64,000 nucleotides of DNA from Strongylocentrotus purpuratus (GCF_000002235.5 NW_022145599.1:23954879-24018878); one strand, 5' to 3'. Positions 22,268 through 34,799 are shown, numbered from the stretch's first letter. Notes: a model not told the origin generated them from the letters alone. Translations and numbers: made by a program.

Positions 22268-23499
22268 CTGTTGAATGGAAAAATAAAATAAGATACAGTG
22301 TATAAGAAAATCAACAATGATTAATAAATAATAACATACACCCTGATACCTGCCCTGACAAAAAAGAGGAAGGACTAAAATTCACTTGGAGTTCTAGTGG
22401 GCAAACCTAAACTATTTTTCCTACAAGACTAGTTACTGCTCATGTTAGATTATTTCTGATGATTCCATTAAGACGATAGGCCTGCTAGAGCTTGGATCAG
22501 ACAAGGTATGAAATAAGTAATACATGTACAATGTACTTGTAATGTAAACTTGTGCTCATAATTGAATAATACTCAGTTAAGTATGGGACATAAAATGACC
22601 AAACAACTTGGAACAGAGAATGTACTGGAAATAATGCAACTGCAACATACATTATGTAGACTTTTATTTCATCTATATTGACATTTTATTTTTAATCTAA
22701 ATCACAATTGTGATATTCAGTCAAGTATTCTTTTACAAGTCAACGGACAATGAAAAATATATTTGTCAGATCTATAACTTTCTGCATGATATTTGTTCCA
22801 AAATAGTTTATTTGGGGTACCTACATGTATATTAGCACACTTGCTTGTATGAAGTGTAGTAGGCCCGCATTTCTAGATATGATCCTTCGATATCTGTTCT
22901 TTGTTCCTCTCCTGAGTTTGTAAACCAGCATGCCTTCATCGTCCACTGTAGAGAAGCATCATCCTACATGAGAGAAAACAATGTAGGTACTTCAATTTAA
23001 AAGCGATAATAATGGATATACATCAACCATAATACATCCTATTAACAGACTTTCTTTAATTTTATTTTGTGTTCTTCGTCATCTTAATTGCTCAAGAAGT
23101 GAAAGGACCACTTACAAAAAAAAGTGATGAGGGGTTCTGTGTATACCCTACATGTATAATCATGTAGTGCTTTGAATGTGCATTAGATATGGTTCTTTTA
23201 CACACAGGACCTCCTGTAAATAAGGACAAATTTCCTTTGTAAACAAAGAAAGGAAAGATATCAATATTTGTGTGCTAAGTGCAGAACTAGAATAAAATAT
23301 ACCTCCACAATATACGCTGTCAACAAAAACTTAGTTCCATTTCCTTTTTAGTGAATTAATAGGTGGTCATTTAATATTTGTGTGCTAAATAGCCTGAACA
23401 TTTTACCTGCATGGGACTTTCTGCTTCATCTTGCAAATATAAGAAATGTTTTAATGTCCACTCATCAGTTAACTCCTTCCAGATCTTCATCAGTTTCAT
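22229..23499 (-). CDS. Candidate three-exon gene for an unrecognised 84-aa protein
   Basis: Segments 23499-23407, 22963-22841 and 22267-22229 join in phase 0. The first follows acceptor TTCCAACAG and opens at ATG (MKLMKIWKELTDEWTLKHFL...). The second follows ATGTAG and encodes DDASLQWTMKACWFTNSG and a tyrosine-rich end (YLEMRAYYTSYKQ). The third encodes TWVIITALSSEN and TAG. The composition is acidic and aromatic, unlike translated noise, and two good acceptors plus the CAG|GTAAAA donor support it. The donor into exon 3 (CAA|GTGTGC) is weak; without it the protein ends VC at 22832. I do not recognise the family. It could also be part of a longer protein with more 5' exons. Confidence 0.45.
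22841..22963 (-). CDS. Exon B of the unrecognised 84-aa gene
   Basis: 41 codons, phase 0 at both ends: LQWTMKACWFTNSGEEQRTD then IEGSYLEMRAYYTSYKQ. Acceptor CTCTCATGTAG. Confidence 0.48.
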
Positions 23500-23500
23500 T
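23407..23500 (-). CDS. Exon A of the unrecognised 84-aa gene
   Basis: 31 codons from the ATG at 23499, plus one upstream base after the acceptor. Contains WKELTDEWTLKHFLYLQDEA. Donor ATGCAG|GTAAAA. Confidence 0.48.
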
Positions 23501-23907
23501 CTGTTGGAACAAAAATTTAAAAAAAATCGATATGACAATCAAGGCGTCCCTTTCTCCATAACAAAATAAAATAGATCTAGCATATTAACTATTTTTCATG
23601 TCATGGTTGGCCTTAATTTTAATATGGTGTGGAAATCAACATTCCAATTTAATGGACCACAGTACAAATTAAAATTAAATGGAAGATTAAACTTGTGCTT
23701 CAAAAAGTGCTTTATATGGCCTATACATATAAAGTAGTCTTAAGTAAAATTGGTTTATTAAGACAAGAAGAATTGGACTACATAAGTAAACATAATCGTG
23801 GACTAGTAGGGGTCTTCTCTTACACAAACAAATAGATTTATCAACATGAACTGCACAACTTGGAGAAGAAAAAATCTCTCTAATACATTAAAAGAACTAA
23901 TAGGGGT

Positions 23908-24187
23908 CAGGTGCGTATGCAGGGGGGGGGGGGTTGGGGTTAACCCCCCCCCCCTTGAGCTTTTTTTATATGTATGTTTTTTCTGGAACCCCCCCCCCCC
24001 TTTTATTTTTAGTGTTGATTTTTTTTTAATAAAAAAAAAAAAAAATCCTAATGGATGACCTAAAAAAGATGACTCCCCCCCCCCCCCTTATTCAGCGGCT
24101 GGCTGAGTTGTTGCAAAGTTTTTGGCCCGATTTCAAAATGTTAAACCCCCCCCCCCCCCCCTTGAAAAAATCCTGCGTACGCCACTG
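23908..24187. mobile_element. G/C-tract MITE with CAGTGGCGTACGCAGG-type ends, copy 1
   Basis: Starts CAGGTGCGTATGCAGG and ends CCTGCGTACGCCACTG, imperfect inverse repeats of 16 bp. The interior has several poly-C/poly-G runs and the block CGGCTGGCTGAGTTGTTG. A second copy with the same internal blocks is nested at about 48048-48410. A target duplication is not clear. Confidence 0.7.
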
Positions 24188-24975
24188 ATAGCTAGGGTCT
24201 AGATCTATAGGCTCTAGACAACTTGACAAGCACGCTGGACCCACACAAAATCTAAATATTAAATAAACAAATCCTAGTGTTGATGTTTTTTAAATAGGTC
24301 TAGGTCTAGATCTAGTCTATATTTTATTAGAATAAGTTTCAGGTTTACATCTAAATGAATAGGATTTGGAGTTGTTTGATTATCAATGGTCACAGATAAT
24401 TTTGGTCTAAATAAAGTTGACACGCACCGCGTATGCAACTGAGCGAACGGATGGCACCGATATTGATAAGTAAAGCCACAAGTCCACATCTAACTTTGTT
24501 AGACCTAGATCTAGAAAGATTTTAACAAGAATTAATCCACTTGGATTATCAAAAAAAATCATGCTTCGTAGATTACTTTAAGGTATAACGTTAAATCTAG
24601 ATTTAAATTAAATCGGTGATTGGTGAATTATAGATTCATGATGACGATCAAATCTCAAATAAAACTTGATTAGAAAGTTTGATCTTGATGCAAATGAGCA
24701 CCGAAATTCCCCGGAGTGGGCCTGCCGGAACCCCTCGGGGCCCTAACTGGAGTACTAGGGTGAAATGACAGCAAGCCGCAGTCAAACTACTTCATGACGA
24801 TGAAAATCAAAGTGCAATTTCAAGAGCAATATTTTACTAGTCTTTTCCCCAAAAATCTGTTGAGAACTGTCTCCAAATGTAACGAAATTACCGTACATCA
24901 CGAAGACTATTGCAGCTTTTTCAAAATTGATGACTAAATTCACTTAATCTACTCATATTTCAATCAATTACTCAC

Positions 24976-25050
24976 CCATTCTCAATGAACTAACTCTTCT
25001 CAGTTTGTGCGAGTGTAGTAGCGTCGTGCATAAATCTGCATAATTAAAGT
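24976..25050 (-). other. Possible 5' exon of the unrecognised 84-aa gene
   Basis: A strong minus-strand donor, AATGG|GTGAGT, ends an exon at 24976. Spliced to 23500 it creates ATG GAA TGA, a two-codon upstream ORF whose stop overlaps the main ATG. Inference only; the 5' limit is unknown. Confidence 0.25.
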
Positions 25051-25258
25051 GACGCAATGAGGTCAAATATATTATCCGGTTTCTTAAACGATACTATCGA
25101 TAAAATACATATTCATGAGGCTCATATCCAATCAAAAAGCCGCCTCGGTAGCTTATTTTGTCTTCAAATGATCCAAAAGAGGCGGAGCCTAATCCCATTC
25201 GTCTGCATGGTTTCCGCGCGTGCTGCTTTCCGTCTAGTAATTATATTTAAACGTCTTT

Positions 25259-25816
25259 GGTCGGCTCTCTCTAGCTCTTTAGAGACAGAACAGCCCCATA
25301 CGCTGTAGTGGCCGCGCGTTTGTACTAAGAAACGTTACACAAAACTTGGCCAAACTTAATCCCTAATTTTGATATTTTACCGGAGTCTCATTCTTTCTAG
25401 TCTACGCCGAAGGCAAAATGATTATAACGGAAAAACTGTGCGTGTCATTACGAACTCGTAGCTCGTGCACAGTTTTTCCGTTATAAGCAGTGGTCTCATA
25501 ACCAGGAGGTCCCAGGTTCGAAACCAAGTCAATGTGCTAGTGCCCTTTGGTATGGCATTTTCTTCATGGATGTCGACTTGACCCATAATTTCCTAAAAAT
25601 GGACCATTAAACGGATTATTCCAGTCAAGTTGGTAAGTGGAACCGAAGTAGTTAAGTATTTAGCTAATTTAGGACTTTAAATGCATCGGATACGCATCCG
25701 GTAAAATATCAAAATTAGGGATTAAGTTTGGCCAAGTTTTGTGTAACGTTTCTTAGTACAAACGCGCGGCCACTACAGCGTATGGGGCTGTTCTGTCTCT
25801 AAAGAGAGAGCCGACC
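25259..25816. mobile_element. Nested foldback element with about 120-bp arms and an internal SINE
   Basis: The left arm (25259-25384, GGTCGGCTCTCTCTAGCTCT onward) is repeated inverted at 25698-25816 with very few changes. Inside, a second hairpin (about 25422-25487, arms TTATAACGGAAAAACTGTGC) is followed by a tRNA-Met-like SINE segment (about 25485-25560). The sequence beyond the right arm (25811-25866) is the inverse of 19984-20042. Confidence 0.8.
25485..25560 (+). mobile_element. tRNA-Met-like SINE segment
   Basis: Contains AGTGGTCTCATAACCAGGAG, the B-box GGTTCGAAACC, and the same tail (AAGTCAATGTGCTAGTGCCC) as the SINE at 29908-30003. The A-box half is missing, replaced by the hairpin arm. 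Confidence 0.65.
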
Positions 25817-25984
25817 TACCCAAATCAGAGGCTAACGAACGAAAGAGACAGAAAAATTCGGTCTAAGACGAGACATGACAGGGCACTAGCTTGAGTGGGC
25901 TGGGCTTTGTGATATGGGGGAGTTTGTTTATAGGTAAGTCATCGAATTGTGGTGTGATAACTAGTTTTTTAAAAAAGGTCAATT

Positions 25985-26209
25985 CTAATATAGGTCTAGT
26001 GTTAGCTAGGACTTGAAAAACTGGCTCGCTCAAATCAGACTACCGACCGGTCGCGGTCCGGGTGAGGGTGATATCCAGGGACCGCTACTGCGCTAACGTA
26101 GACTCCAACAAGTACGAGTGAATCTGCTGCCAGTGCTGGTGGAATTGCTGCCTCGGCCTCGGGCCCGTGACCCTAGCGATACGTATAGCCCTCCGAAACT
26201 GAGCCGAAA
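25985..26209 (+). promoter_or_regulatory. Probable promoter and 5' UTR region of the SDR gene
   Basis: The sequence becomes CpG-rich just before the first exon (ACCGACCGGTCGCGGTCCGG near 26041), unlike the AT-rich flanks. No TATA box at a fixed distance was identified. Inferred from position and composition. Confidence 0.35.
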
Positions 26210-26246
26210 ATGGGAGAATTCAATGGGAAAGTGGTTCTAATCACTG
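26210..26246 (+). CDS. SDR exon 1
   Basis: Encodes MGEFNGKVVLIT plus the first base of Gly13. The start context is GAAAATGG; donor CACTG|GTAAGT. Splits the glycine-rich TGxxxGxG motif. Confidence 0.92.
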
Positions 26247-29200
26247 GTAAGTTCTGATCATAATTATTTTGTAATGGCCAACGTGACATTCTCGTGAAAT
26301 AAGTAAGCCACTGCCCATTCACATGTCTATAAGTTGCGGTTAGGTTTCTGAACAAGCGGCTCGGCTCATTAGTTCCACCATGCATGTACCTCCCAATTGA
26401 CTTTACAGGCAAGTTAACTCCAGGAAGCCCTGGCCGGTATTCACATTAATACTTAGCTAGCATAGAAGTAAGAAATTTACTAAGTAAATGGCTAAGTATC
26501 TCATATTCAAATCGCATTTTAGACTTATAGTATACTAAGACTTACGTAAGACAAAATCTAAGTAAAACCCTTACTGTAGGGCGGCCAATGCCCAAATCTA
26601 ACTTTTTAATTAGGCCTACTCATATATTTATAATAAAACAAAGTTTCAAGGAAGTAATTTCTTTATCTAAGACAACTGCACCCATCTGCCGACTCCAGAA
26701 GCATCATAAAATAGGAGATATTTAGCTCCAAAGTTGAGGGTTCCTTCTATATACGCTAATCCGTCCGTAAGAGCCTTGAAATAATCATATTTCATGTTGC
26801 GAAATTACGTTTATAATTAGACAGGCCCAAGGACAAAGTCCAAAATTAAATTTAAAACTTTGCATGAAAGTATAGTCACTCGTCAGCGGCTAGCCTTGAA
26901 TCGGTCGCAATACACACCGACACAGACAAGCCGCAATCCTGAAATCGAGCCATGAAGGGACAATTCAGAGAGAAATCCAACGGTGATTGTAGTCAATCGA
27001 TATAAACCCCAAAAGTGATTAAAATTAATAATTACCGTAGATTTCAGTTGTATTCCAATAGTATTACCTCAGGAGTAAAGCTTTCATCCATCTTGCTGCG
27101 AACACAATCCGGAATCAACGTTAGAGTACCGAAGCTGTGACATCAAAAAGATTGCCTATGGGAACTCAGTGTTGCTCTGGCTTCGAATGGTTAGGAGCCA
27201 GAGCAAATAACACTGAGTTCCTATAATGGGGAGAATATTTATTCAGATGGTATATCTCAGCCAATTAATACTTAACATATTCAATTGGTTTTCAACATTT
27301 GGACATTATTTTTGATGCTCTTTCGGAAAATGTAGAAAAAATTGAGAAATTCTAAAAATAGATTTTTGATGATATGCCACACTTCACCACTATATTGGAC
27401 TGCAACGTACGCACACGTGTATTATTTATCTCTCTCTCTCTCTCTCTAAATATTACGTAACACTCACCAAATCTCTTTGCACTCACTATAACCATGTATC
27501 ATACACTAAGCACACATCTTCGAATCATGGCTTTCCATTCCAACTTCTCAATTGGAGTATAGACTGCTCACATAGACTTTTTTTTTACTGAAATATCTTT
27601 GAACACTTCTCATACATTACTGCATGACACTGGTGTCTAGTGCTGTGAGAATAATGTACTATGGGTGAGACTACGCTATATTTGTTTGGCGCGTGATCTG
27701 ACCGGAGCTCATACATATTCATATATTGTGTCGCAATGACCTCTATTCTTGGCTCGAACAATGACGTCACTGTTCAGTTTTCCTTCTCATTTTGAGATGG
27801 ATGTAGCTATGGGGCTCAAACCAACGCAAGATTGACATAAACATCATACTCTACCTTTGAATGTGCAGTTTGTAAAAATCTGTATTTACATTAAAAGGGT
27901 ATAATCTTTTTTGTTTTATATTTTCTAGTTGTTAGAAGTGGCATTTGTGCACATCTGAAATGTTAATCTCTATCAAAAGTTCTTTGACTTAAATTGGATC
28001 CCATATTTTTAGGGTCTACGGTCTGCCAATGAGAAGGATTTTAGTGATCAAACCTCTGCGCCCTCTAGGTTTTTCTTGTGTGCGCGTCATGTTCGTCTGA
28101 TACAACAATTAATGGATTCAAACCCGTCAAAATCTGCAAGATCGTCAACAAATGGTGAAAGACTGTTACAGATCCGTGATTATAGCCTATAGGCATATTG
28201 TGGAGTGTATAATTGTATTTTTGTTATATATTTTATTCAATAGATATTTTTATTTTGTATTTTTCTTTCTGGCAATTTTCTGCATTGGACGACGAGCGCA
28301 CAAATCGTGGGCGTAGAAGCCTTACGCCCGGGTATTGGCCTCCCTAGTATGGTATAGAATGCTGTGTACCATCACCACCAATACCATCATCACCATCATT
28401 TAATTCTTTAATTTTCTTTAATATTTACTTGACAGGAGCGAGTTCAGGAATTGGAGCTGAGACAGCTCTCCACTTTGCTGCAGAAGGAGCAGGTCTTGCC
28501 TTAGTGGGTCGTGATGAAGGGAGACTTGAAAAGTCTGCCAAGGACTGCATGGTTAAAGGCCTAGCAAAGGATAAGGTGAAAATTACTATCAATTTTTCTC
28601 TTGGGGTTGGGGGCAGTGATGCAGGATCTTGTAAGTTAGGAGGCACACTATTGAAGAAAAAAAGTGATGACAAGCGAAAGAGAAAGTATACTTTGAAAGA
28701 TATGCTATTTGGGTTTAAAGGGGAAAGGCATGGGCGAATGTGCCAGCAGAATACCAGTTTACTAACTTATTCAAATTTTAAGCATAATACTGTTTAAAGA
28801 AGGGTTGTTCTTGACAACCTGAAACCTTTCCCCATGGTTGCCCGACATGGCAACACATACATAATGCAGACTGGATTCCAAGTATTGAGGTTCATTTGCC
28901 TTGTTACTACATGTAGGTCCCCAGGAAAGAAACATCCCTAAATTTGAATATGTTAGTAAACTGGTCTATTGGACTGTGGAGCCATGCTAAAAAAATTAAT
29001 AGCTTTTACCATGCCATCATCATTCATTAACGACTGTCACTGAATGACATCTGGATTAGATACATGTAAATGTACAGGAGGAAGGGGAAAATAATTTTCA
29101 TTCAAAATTTTGTTTTTCAACTCAGAAAACCTTGAATTTCTTAAAAGAGTATAGTGAAAGAGACCCTGAATTGAGAAACCTAGAAAATATTTGTTTAAAT

Positions 29201-32200
29201 CTTTAAGAATATGAACTGACAAATCCAGAATTTCCCAGTGATATTGTATTTCACCAAAATGGCAGGGTGTGTATATGTACAAGGGGAATTCTAAATTCGG
29301 AGGTGATATACTGTATGTATTGAACCACGATTTTTTTGTTTTATATATTATTTTTGATATAAAATTAAGGGTATTTGCAAGCTCATGACTCAGTTTTGAT
29401 GAGTGTCTATAGATCTAAGCAAACATACCATAGCTAATGTGACTACAGTCCGACTCATAAGAGCTTGTAACATAACTCAAACTACCTCTTCTATTTTGAC
29501 AGGTTTTTACAATCAAGGCAGATGTTTGTGTAGAAGATGATGTGAAAAGGATCATGGAATCAACTATCACACACTTTGATGGAATAGTTATAAACAAACA
29601 ATCAAACAATGATTATATAACTGAGACTGTTCCTTTTCTGTTTCGACAGGTTCTTACAATCAAGGCAGACATGTGTGTAGAAGACGATGTGAAGAGGATT
29701 GTGGAATCAACTATCACACACTTTGGGAGACTTGATGTCTTGGTGAGTCTTGTTTTATATTCCAACAGTCAAGAGAGCATACAATCCCGCTCCTTGGTCA
29801 GTCGCTCCATGTCAATATCCTACACTCTCCAATTCTTTACTTCACCGCTGGACCAAACACCATATCTAGCTCTTACCTAAACTCCAAACCTAACCTAAGA
29901 TGCAGTTGCAAGATGGTTAACTGGTAGAGCAGTGGTCTCATAACCAGGAGGTCCCAGGTTCGAAACCAAGTCAATGTGCTAGTGCCCTTTGGTATGGCAT
30001 TAATCCTCTTTACCAAGTCACTTGGAGAAGACTTAAAGATGTCGGTCCTCTTTTTGCCTACTTACCAGCATAGACATGCTTTTCTAGCAGTTGGGTAAAA
30101 AAACAAAAACTGTTATGGTTAGCAGGTCAAATGGCATTCCTATTCACTGCTTGATGTTATCAGTCCATTCATAGTTGGTCTGCCTCTCTTTCTTCTCCAT
30201 TTTAGTTCCTCCTAGTAAGATGAATTTCTCCCCCCCCCCCTCCCCTCCCCACACACACACTGTTTTTGTCATTGTTATAATCACCATCTACATGTATACC
30301 ATCATTCTCATATTATACAATTATTGTGAATATTATTTTTGCTGTTATCATATCTATCATTATCATAAATTTATAGTTTAGTAATTTTCTTTCTTTGTTT
30401 AAATTTCTACCGCCCCCCCCCCCCTTTCAGTCGTTTTCCAAACTTAAAAATACCTGGTGATGTACAATATACAAATAATCCACAGGTGTAAGTGCGTTAT
30501 GGTCGATGCAGCGCTGCGCATGAGGGTATTCACTATGGTGCAATAAATACCTGTGTATTATTTGTTTCATAAAATGGGTCAACAGTCTTACTTAGCAACC
30601 TTCATCCATGGATGTTATCACCAAAATGCACCCCATGCAAATGGTACCGTGCATATAGTAAAAAATAGTACACAGTCACGTGATCCATTTGGACGCTTCT
30701 TATTTGCTACGTTCTTGAACCCATTTTATAAAGGTCAATAATGCAGGAGGATCGATTCCATGTTTCCTCACAAGTGAAGACTTAATGAAGAATTATGATC
30801 GCATAGTGAAGCTCAATGTAAGGTCTGTCATCCAACTTACCAACCTAGCGACGACTCATTTGATTGCATCCAAAGGTTTGTCTTTTTCTATTTGATTGAT
30901 TTCAACTTAAAAATTAAATAACTCTCTAATTTCAATCTGATTTTGCTCAAATTTGTACTGATCTAACGGGTTTAAGCTTCTACCAATCATGAAATTTAGT
31001 AGGCAAGCCTTTTTCCACTCCTGTGGGCTTTCTCAAGCCAATTGATTATTTACACAGTTTCTTGCTGTCTGCTTTTTCACTGATCTGTTTCTCCATTGTT
31101 CTAATTTTATTAAAACCAACTTAAAATCCAGGCGGCCATCCCCCAAGGCTAAAAACACTTTGAAGTTACATATTACGGTAGTTAAATAAATGAATAAATA
31201 AACAATAGAAGCAGGGGAAATAATAAATCTATTCATGCAGCTTACTATTTTATTACTATTATATTAAGGATAGTTTCACTGTCATATCTACTTTTTTCTT
31301 TTCAGGATCTGTGGTGAATGTTTCCAGTGTTTGTGGAAAGAGAGTGGTATGTACGGTAGTAAGATATTATACATATAAGTATCGGTACTAAAGTAGAGGT
31401 GCATTGCATAAGGGATGACTAGATCAAACAAGATTATCAAAACACCCTGCTGGGAAACATTCAAAGTAACAATTATCGTGTAGTTTAAAGAGAAGGTTGA
31501 GTTCGGGGAAGAACTAAAAAATTATTTTGTGAGTGTAATTATCATTGTTGTTATGCATGTGCGGAAGAGCATCAGATTAAAAATGTTCCCTGAACAGCAT
31601 TGCTCTCCAAATGCCTAAATATTCTAAATGTGGCATTTTTAATATGTTATCTGTCACTTTTGTCTCGCCTGCGTAGCAAAAAGGCTAGACATAGGCGCCG
31701 CTTTTCCGGTGACGGTGGCGACGGCGGCGGCGTCAACATCAAAAACTTAACCTAAGGTTAGGTTTTTTAATTTTTGATATAATTTTGAAAGTATAAGTTC
31801 TTAGTCAATGAAACTTAGACTATAGGAATATCAAGTATCCCCAATCATGTGAGTAGAATTTCAGGTCACAGAGTCAAGGTCAAATGTCATTTCAGGTCAA
31901 CAGACTTGGACTATGTTGTGGCATCATCATCAAATTTTGAACGTTTAAGTTTAGTTTAGTTTAAGTTTAGTCAATGAAACTTGGACTGTAGGGTGATCAA
32001 GTATCCCCAATCATGTTACCAGTATTTTAGGTCACTAAGTTAACGTCATAGTTATTTTAGGTCAACAAACTTAGACTTTGTTGTCGCATCAGCATCAAGT
32101 TTTTGAATTTTTAGCATATTGTTACGGCCCTCCATCCCCGAACGGGTCCTGGGTGCTGGAGGGCTGGCCTGTCCCTTGCCTCTGTGCGTCCGTAATCGCG

Positions 32201-34757
32201 CTCTGAGCCCCTACGCTCCAAAAGCTTACTGAGCCCTCTGTGTTTTCTGCAAGATAACTAAATTGTAACTGACTGGTTCGTTACAATATTTTCAAAATTG
32301 TTTGTTCAAATTCCATGAAACTTGTACCCAAGGTTATCAAGTATCACAAATCATATGACACAAATTCCAGGTCACAAGGTCAAAGATCATTTTAGGTCAG
32401 TAGACTTGGATTATGTTTTCACAACTTAATATGAGAATTAATAAATCATTTTTTAAAATTAATTTGTTCATATTTCATTCAAGTTATCGATCGAGGTACA
32501 ATTTATAGTAAATAATTCTTCTGATGATTCTTGGTCAGTATTCATTTCAAAATGCTGATTATATTCAGAGGACTTCATTTTGTGGGGCCTGCTAACGGGC
32601 CACCCTGCCTATTAATAATGTTCCAACCTCAATTTTTCATCATGTCGAATTGCGTAATGCAGGCGAGACCGCCGAGAGCGTTTCCCTTGCTAAGTTTCCT
32701 CTATTATATGTTTCTTTTTTAGTTATGTGGTGAGATGAACTTCATTATTGAGGATTTTTTAAATAATTTTTTAAAAAATTGTTTGAATTTCAGATGGCCG
32801 GAATGTTACTGCCTTACAACATATCAAAGGCTGCCGTTGACCAGTTCACTAGATGTGCTGCTTTAGGCAAGTAATTTTATTTAAACTTTATTTAATTACA
32901 AACCTTATATTACTGCAGAACTTGCGTGTAAAGTTGTTGTTGTTGTTGTTATTATTATCATTATCATTTAAATATTATAATTATTACTATTACTATTTTT
33001 ATGCCTCCGCTACAAAGGAGCTGGAGGCATTATGTTTTCTGGTTGTCCGTTCGTACGTCTGTACGTCCCGTTCGATCTCGTGATCGCGTTATCCCAAGAA
33101 CCGATTTATGGATTACCACCAAATTTGGGTCATGCATCTTGCAGAGCTTATGGAGTGATTAGATTTTGGAGTTTAAGAAGTCAAAGGTCGACCATAGGGC
33201 TCATTATGTATCATAGCTTGTGAACCGCATTGTCCGTACTAAGAGATGGATTACTATCAAACTCGGGACATGTATTTATCTTACAGAGCCAATGAACTGA
33301 TTAGATATTAGGTTTATAAGGTCGAAGTTCAAAGGGTCATACATGTATATGAAAAATCGCTTGTAATCACAATATTCTGTGTACCTGTTAATGGATTACA
33401 ATAAAAAAAATTGTAAAAATTGCTTTTGTTTTGGTTTGTAAAATCACTCCATGATCGAGGCTTCATTATCAACTGCGTGCAGTCGAAGTTCCCTCTAGTT
33501 GTTATTATAATTATCATCACCACGACCACCACGACCACCACGACCAGAACTACCTCCATGTGTGATTTCCCGAGAGCAATATTTAAAGTGCAATTTCAAA
33601 GAAAATCACAAATATGTCAACTAATATATCACTAGAAACTGGTATGCTAACAGATGGCCATCGTACAAGTTTTAGGTCAACTACATAACGGGTGATTTAT
33701 AAAAAATACAAATACAACCATCTCCATAGCATCTGGGATATACGAGAGATTCGCCAGAAAAATAACAATGTTTTAATGACGTCACATAATGGACCAATAC
33801 TGCCCAAGCAGACGACATCCCATAAAGAATGAACACAATTGCAAAGCTATTATTTCTCAAATTACAATGAGTTTGATGTATATAAATGTGATGCCATTTC
33901 AAACCATTCAAAAGGGGATATGAAACCGATTCTGATAACTAAAATCTTTTGTTTGTAGATACACAGGATAGGGGTTAATTAACAATCAAAGAAACCAGAC
34001 TTTCAAATTGAAAATCCCCGGAAAGATATTAAGGACGGCATTTGTTCCCGCTTGAAATGCTGAACATACCGCGGTGTGTGCAGCTGAATATACAATGGCA
34101 TCTTATTTTGTTTACAAGCGACAGATTCCTTTATTTTTGTATTGCTGCATTTGTCATCAAAATAAAAACCATGTGCAGGGTTTAGAGTGAGGCAATAGAT
34201 TATACATTTAGCCTGACGGTACTGAAGTACGAGAAAGAACTAAAGAGAAGATGAAAAAAACAGGCACTGAAAATGTGTGAGATGTCATGGAACATCGTCT
34301 GCTTGTGCAAATCATGTCCATCCTGTGATCTCACATATCTTAGCGACGTTTGGAGAGCTCTTCAGGTGCTATGCCGGGGCTGTATTTAAGCGTTTTATAA
34401 TTTATAATAATCATTACCGTAACTAACATTGTATAAACCGCCCTTGTGTATTAACTCCACCCCTCTTTTTCGCCCTTAAAAAAAAAAAAAAATTGTGTGT
34501 AAGATCATTGATGTAAATTCAAAAAAAGTAGGGGACCTAGGATAGAACCTTATGGTACACCATGTAAATAGAAGAAAAATTGGAGGAATTATTATTATAA
34601 ACTACATATAGAGATCTATCAGAAAGATTACTTTCAAACCAAGATGACAGACAAACTTGAGTAGTGTTCTAATTTCTGAGTGGTGAGTCAACACACCGAT
34701 TACCGAGCCGGGAGACATTGCCAGGCATAGCGTCAGGTGGAGGGGCATAAATCGAAA

Positions 34758-34799
<42 letters not shown>

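Noticed and set aside
24274-24489. 71-codon minus-strand open frame as an exon of the 84-aa gene
   Set aside because: The sequence is AT-rich, has no matching splice sites and reads repetitive LDLDLDLF.
28576-28797. Plus-strand frame running past SDR exon 2
   Set aside because: Intron read-through; the SDR alignment requires the GTGAAA donor at 28576.
30471-30565. CRISPR-like or regulatory palindrome
   Set aside because: This is eukaryotic DNA and the palindrome belongs to a foldback family also seen at 12889-13053.
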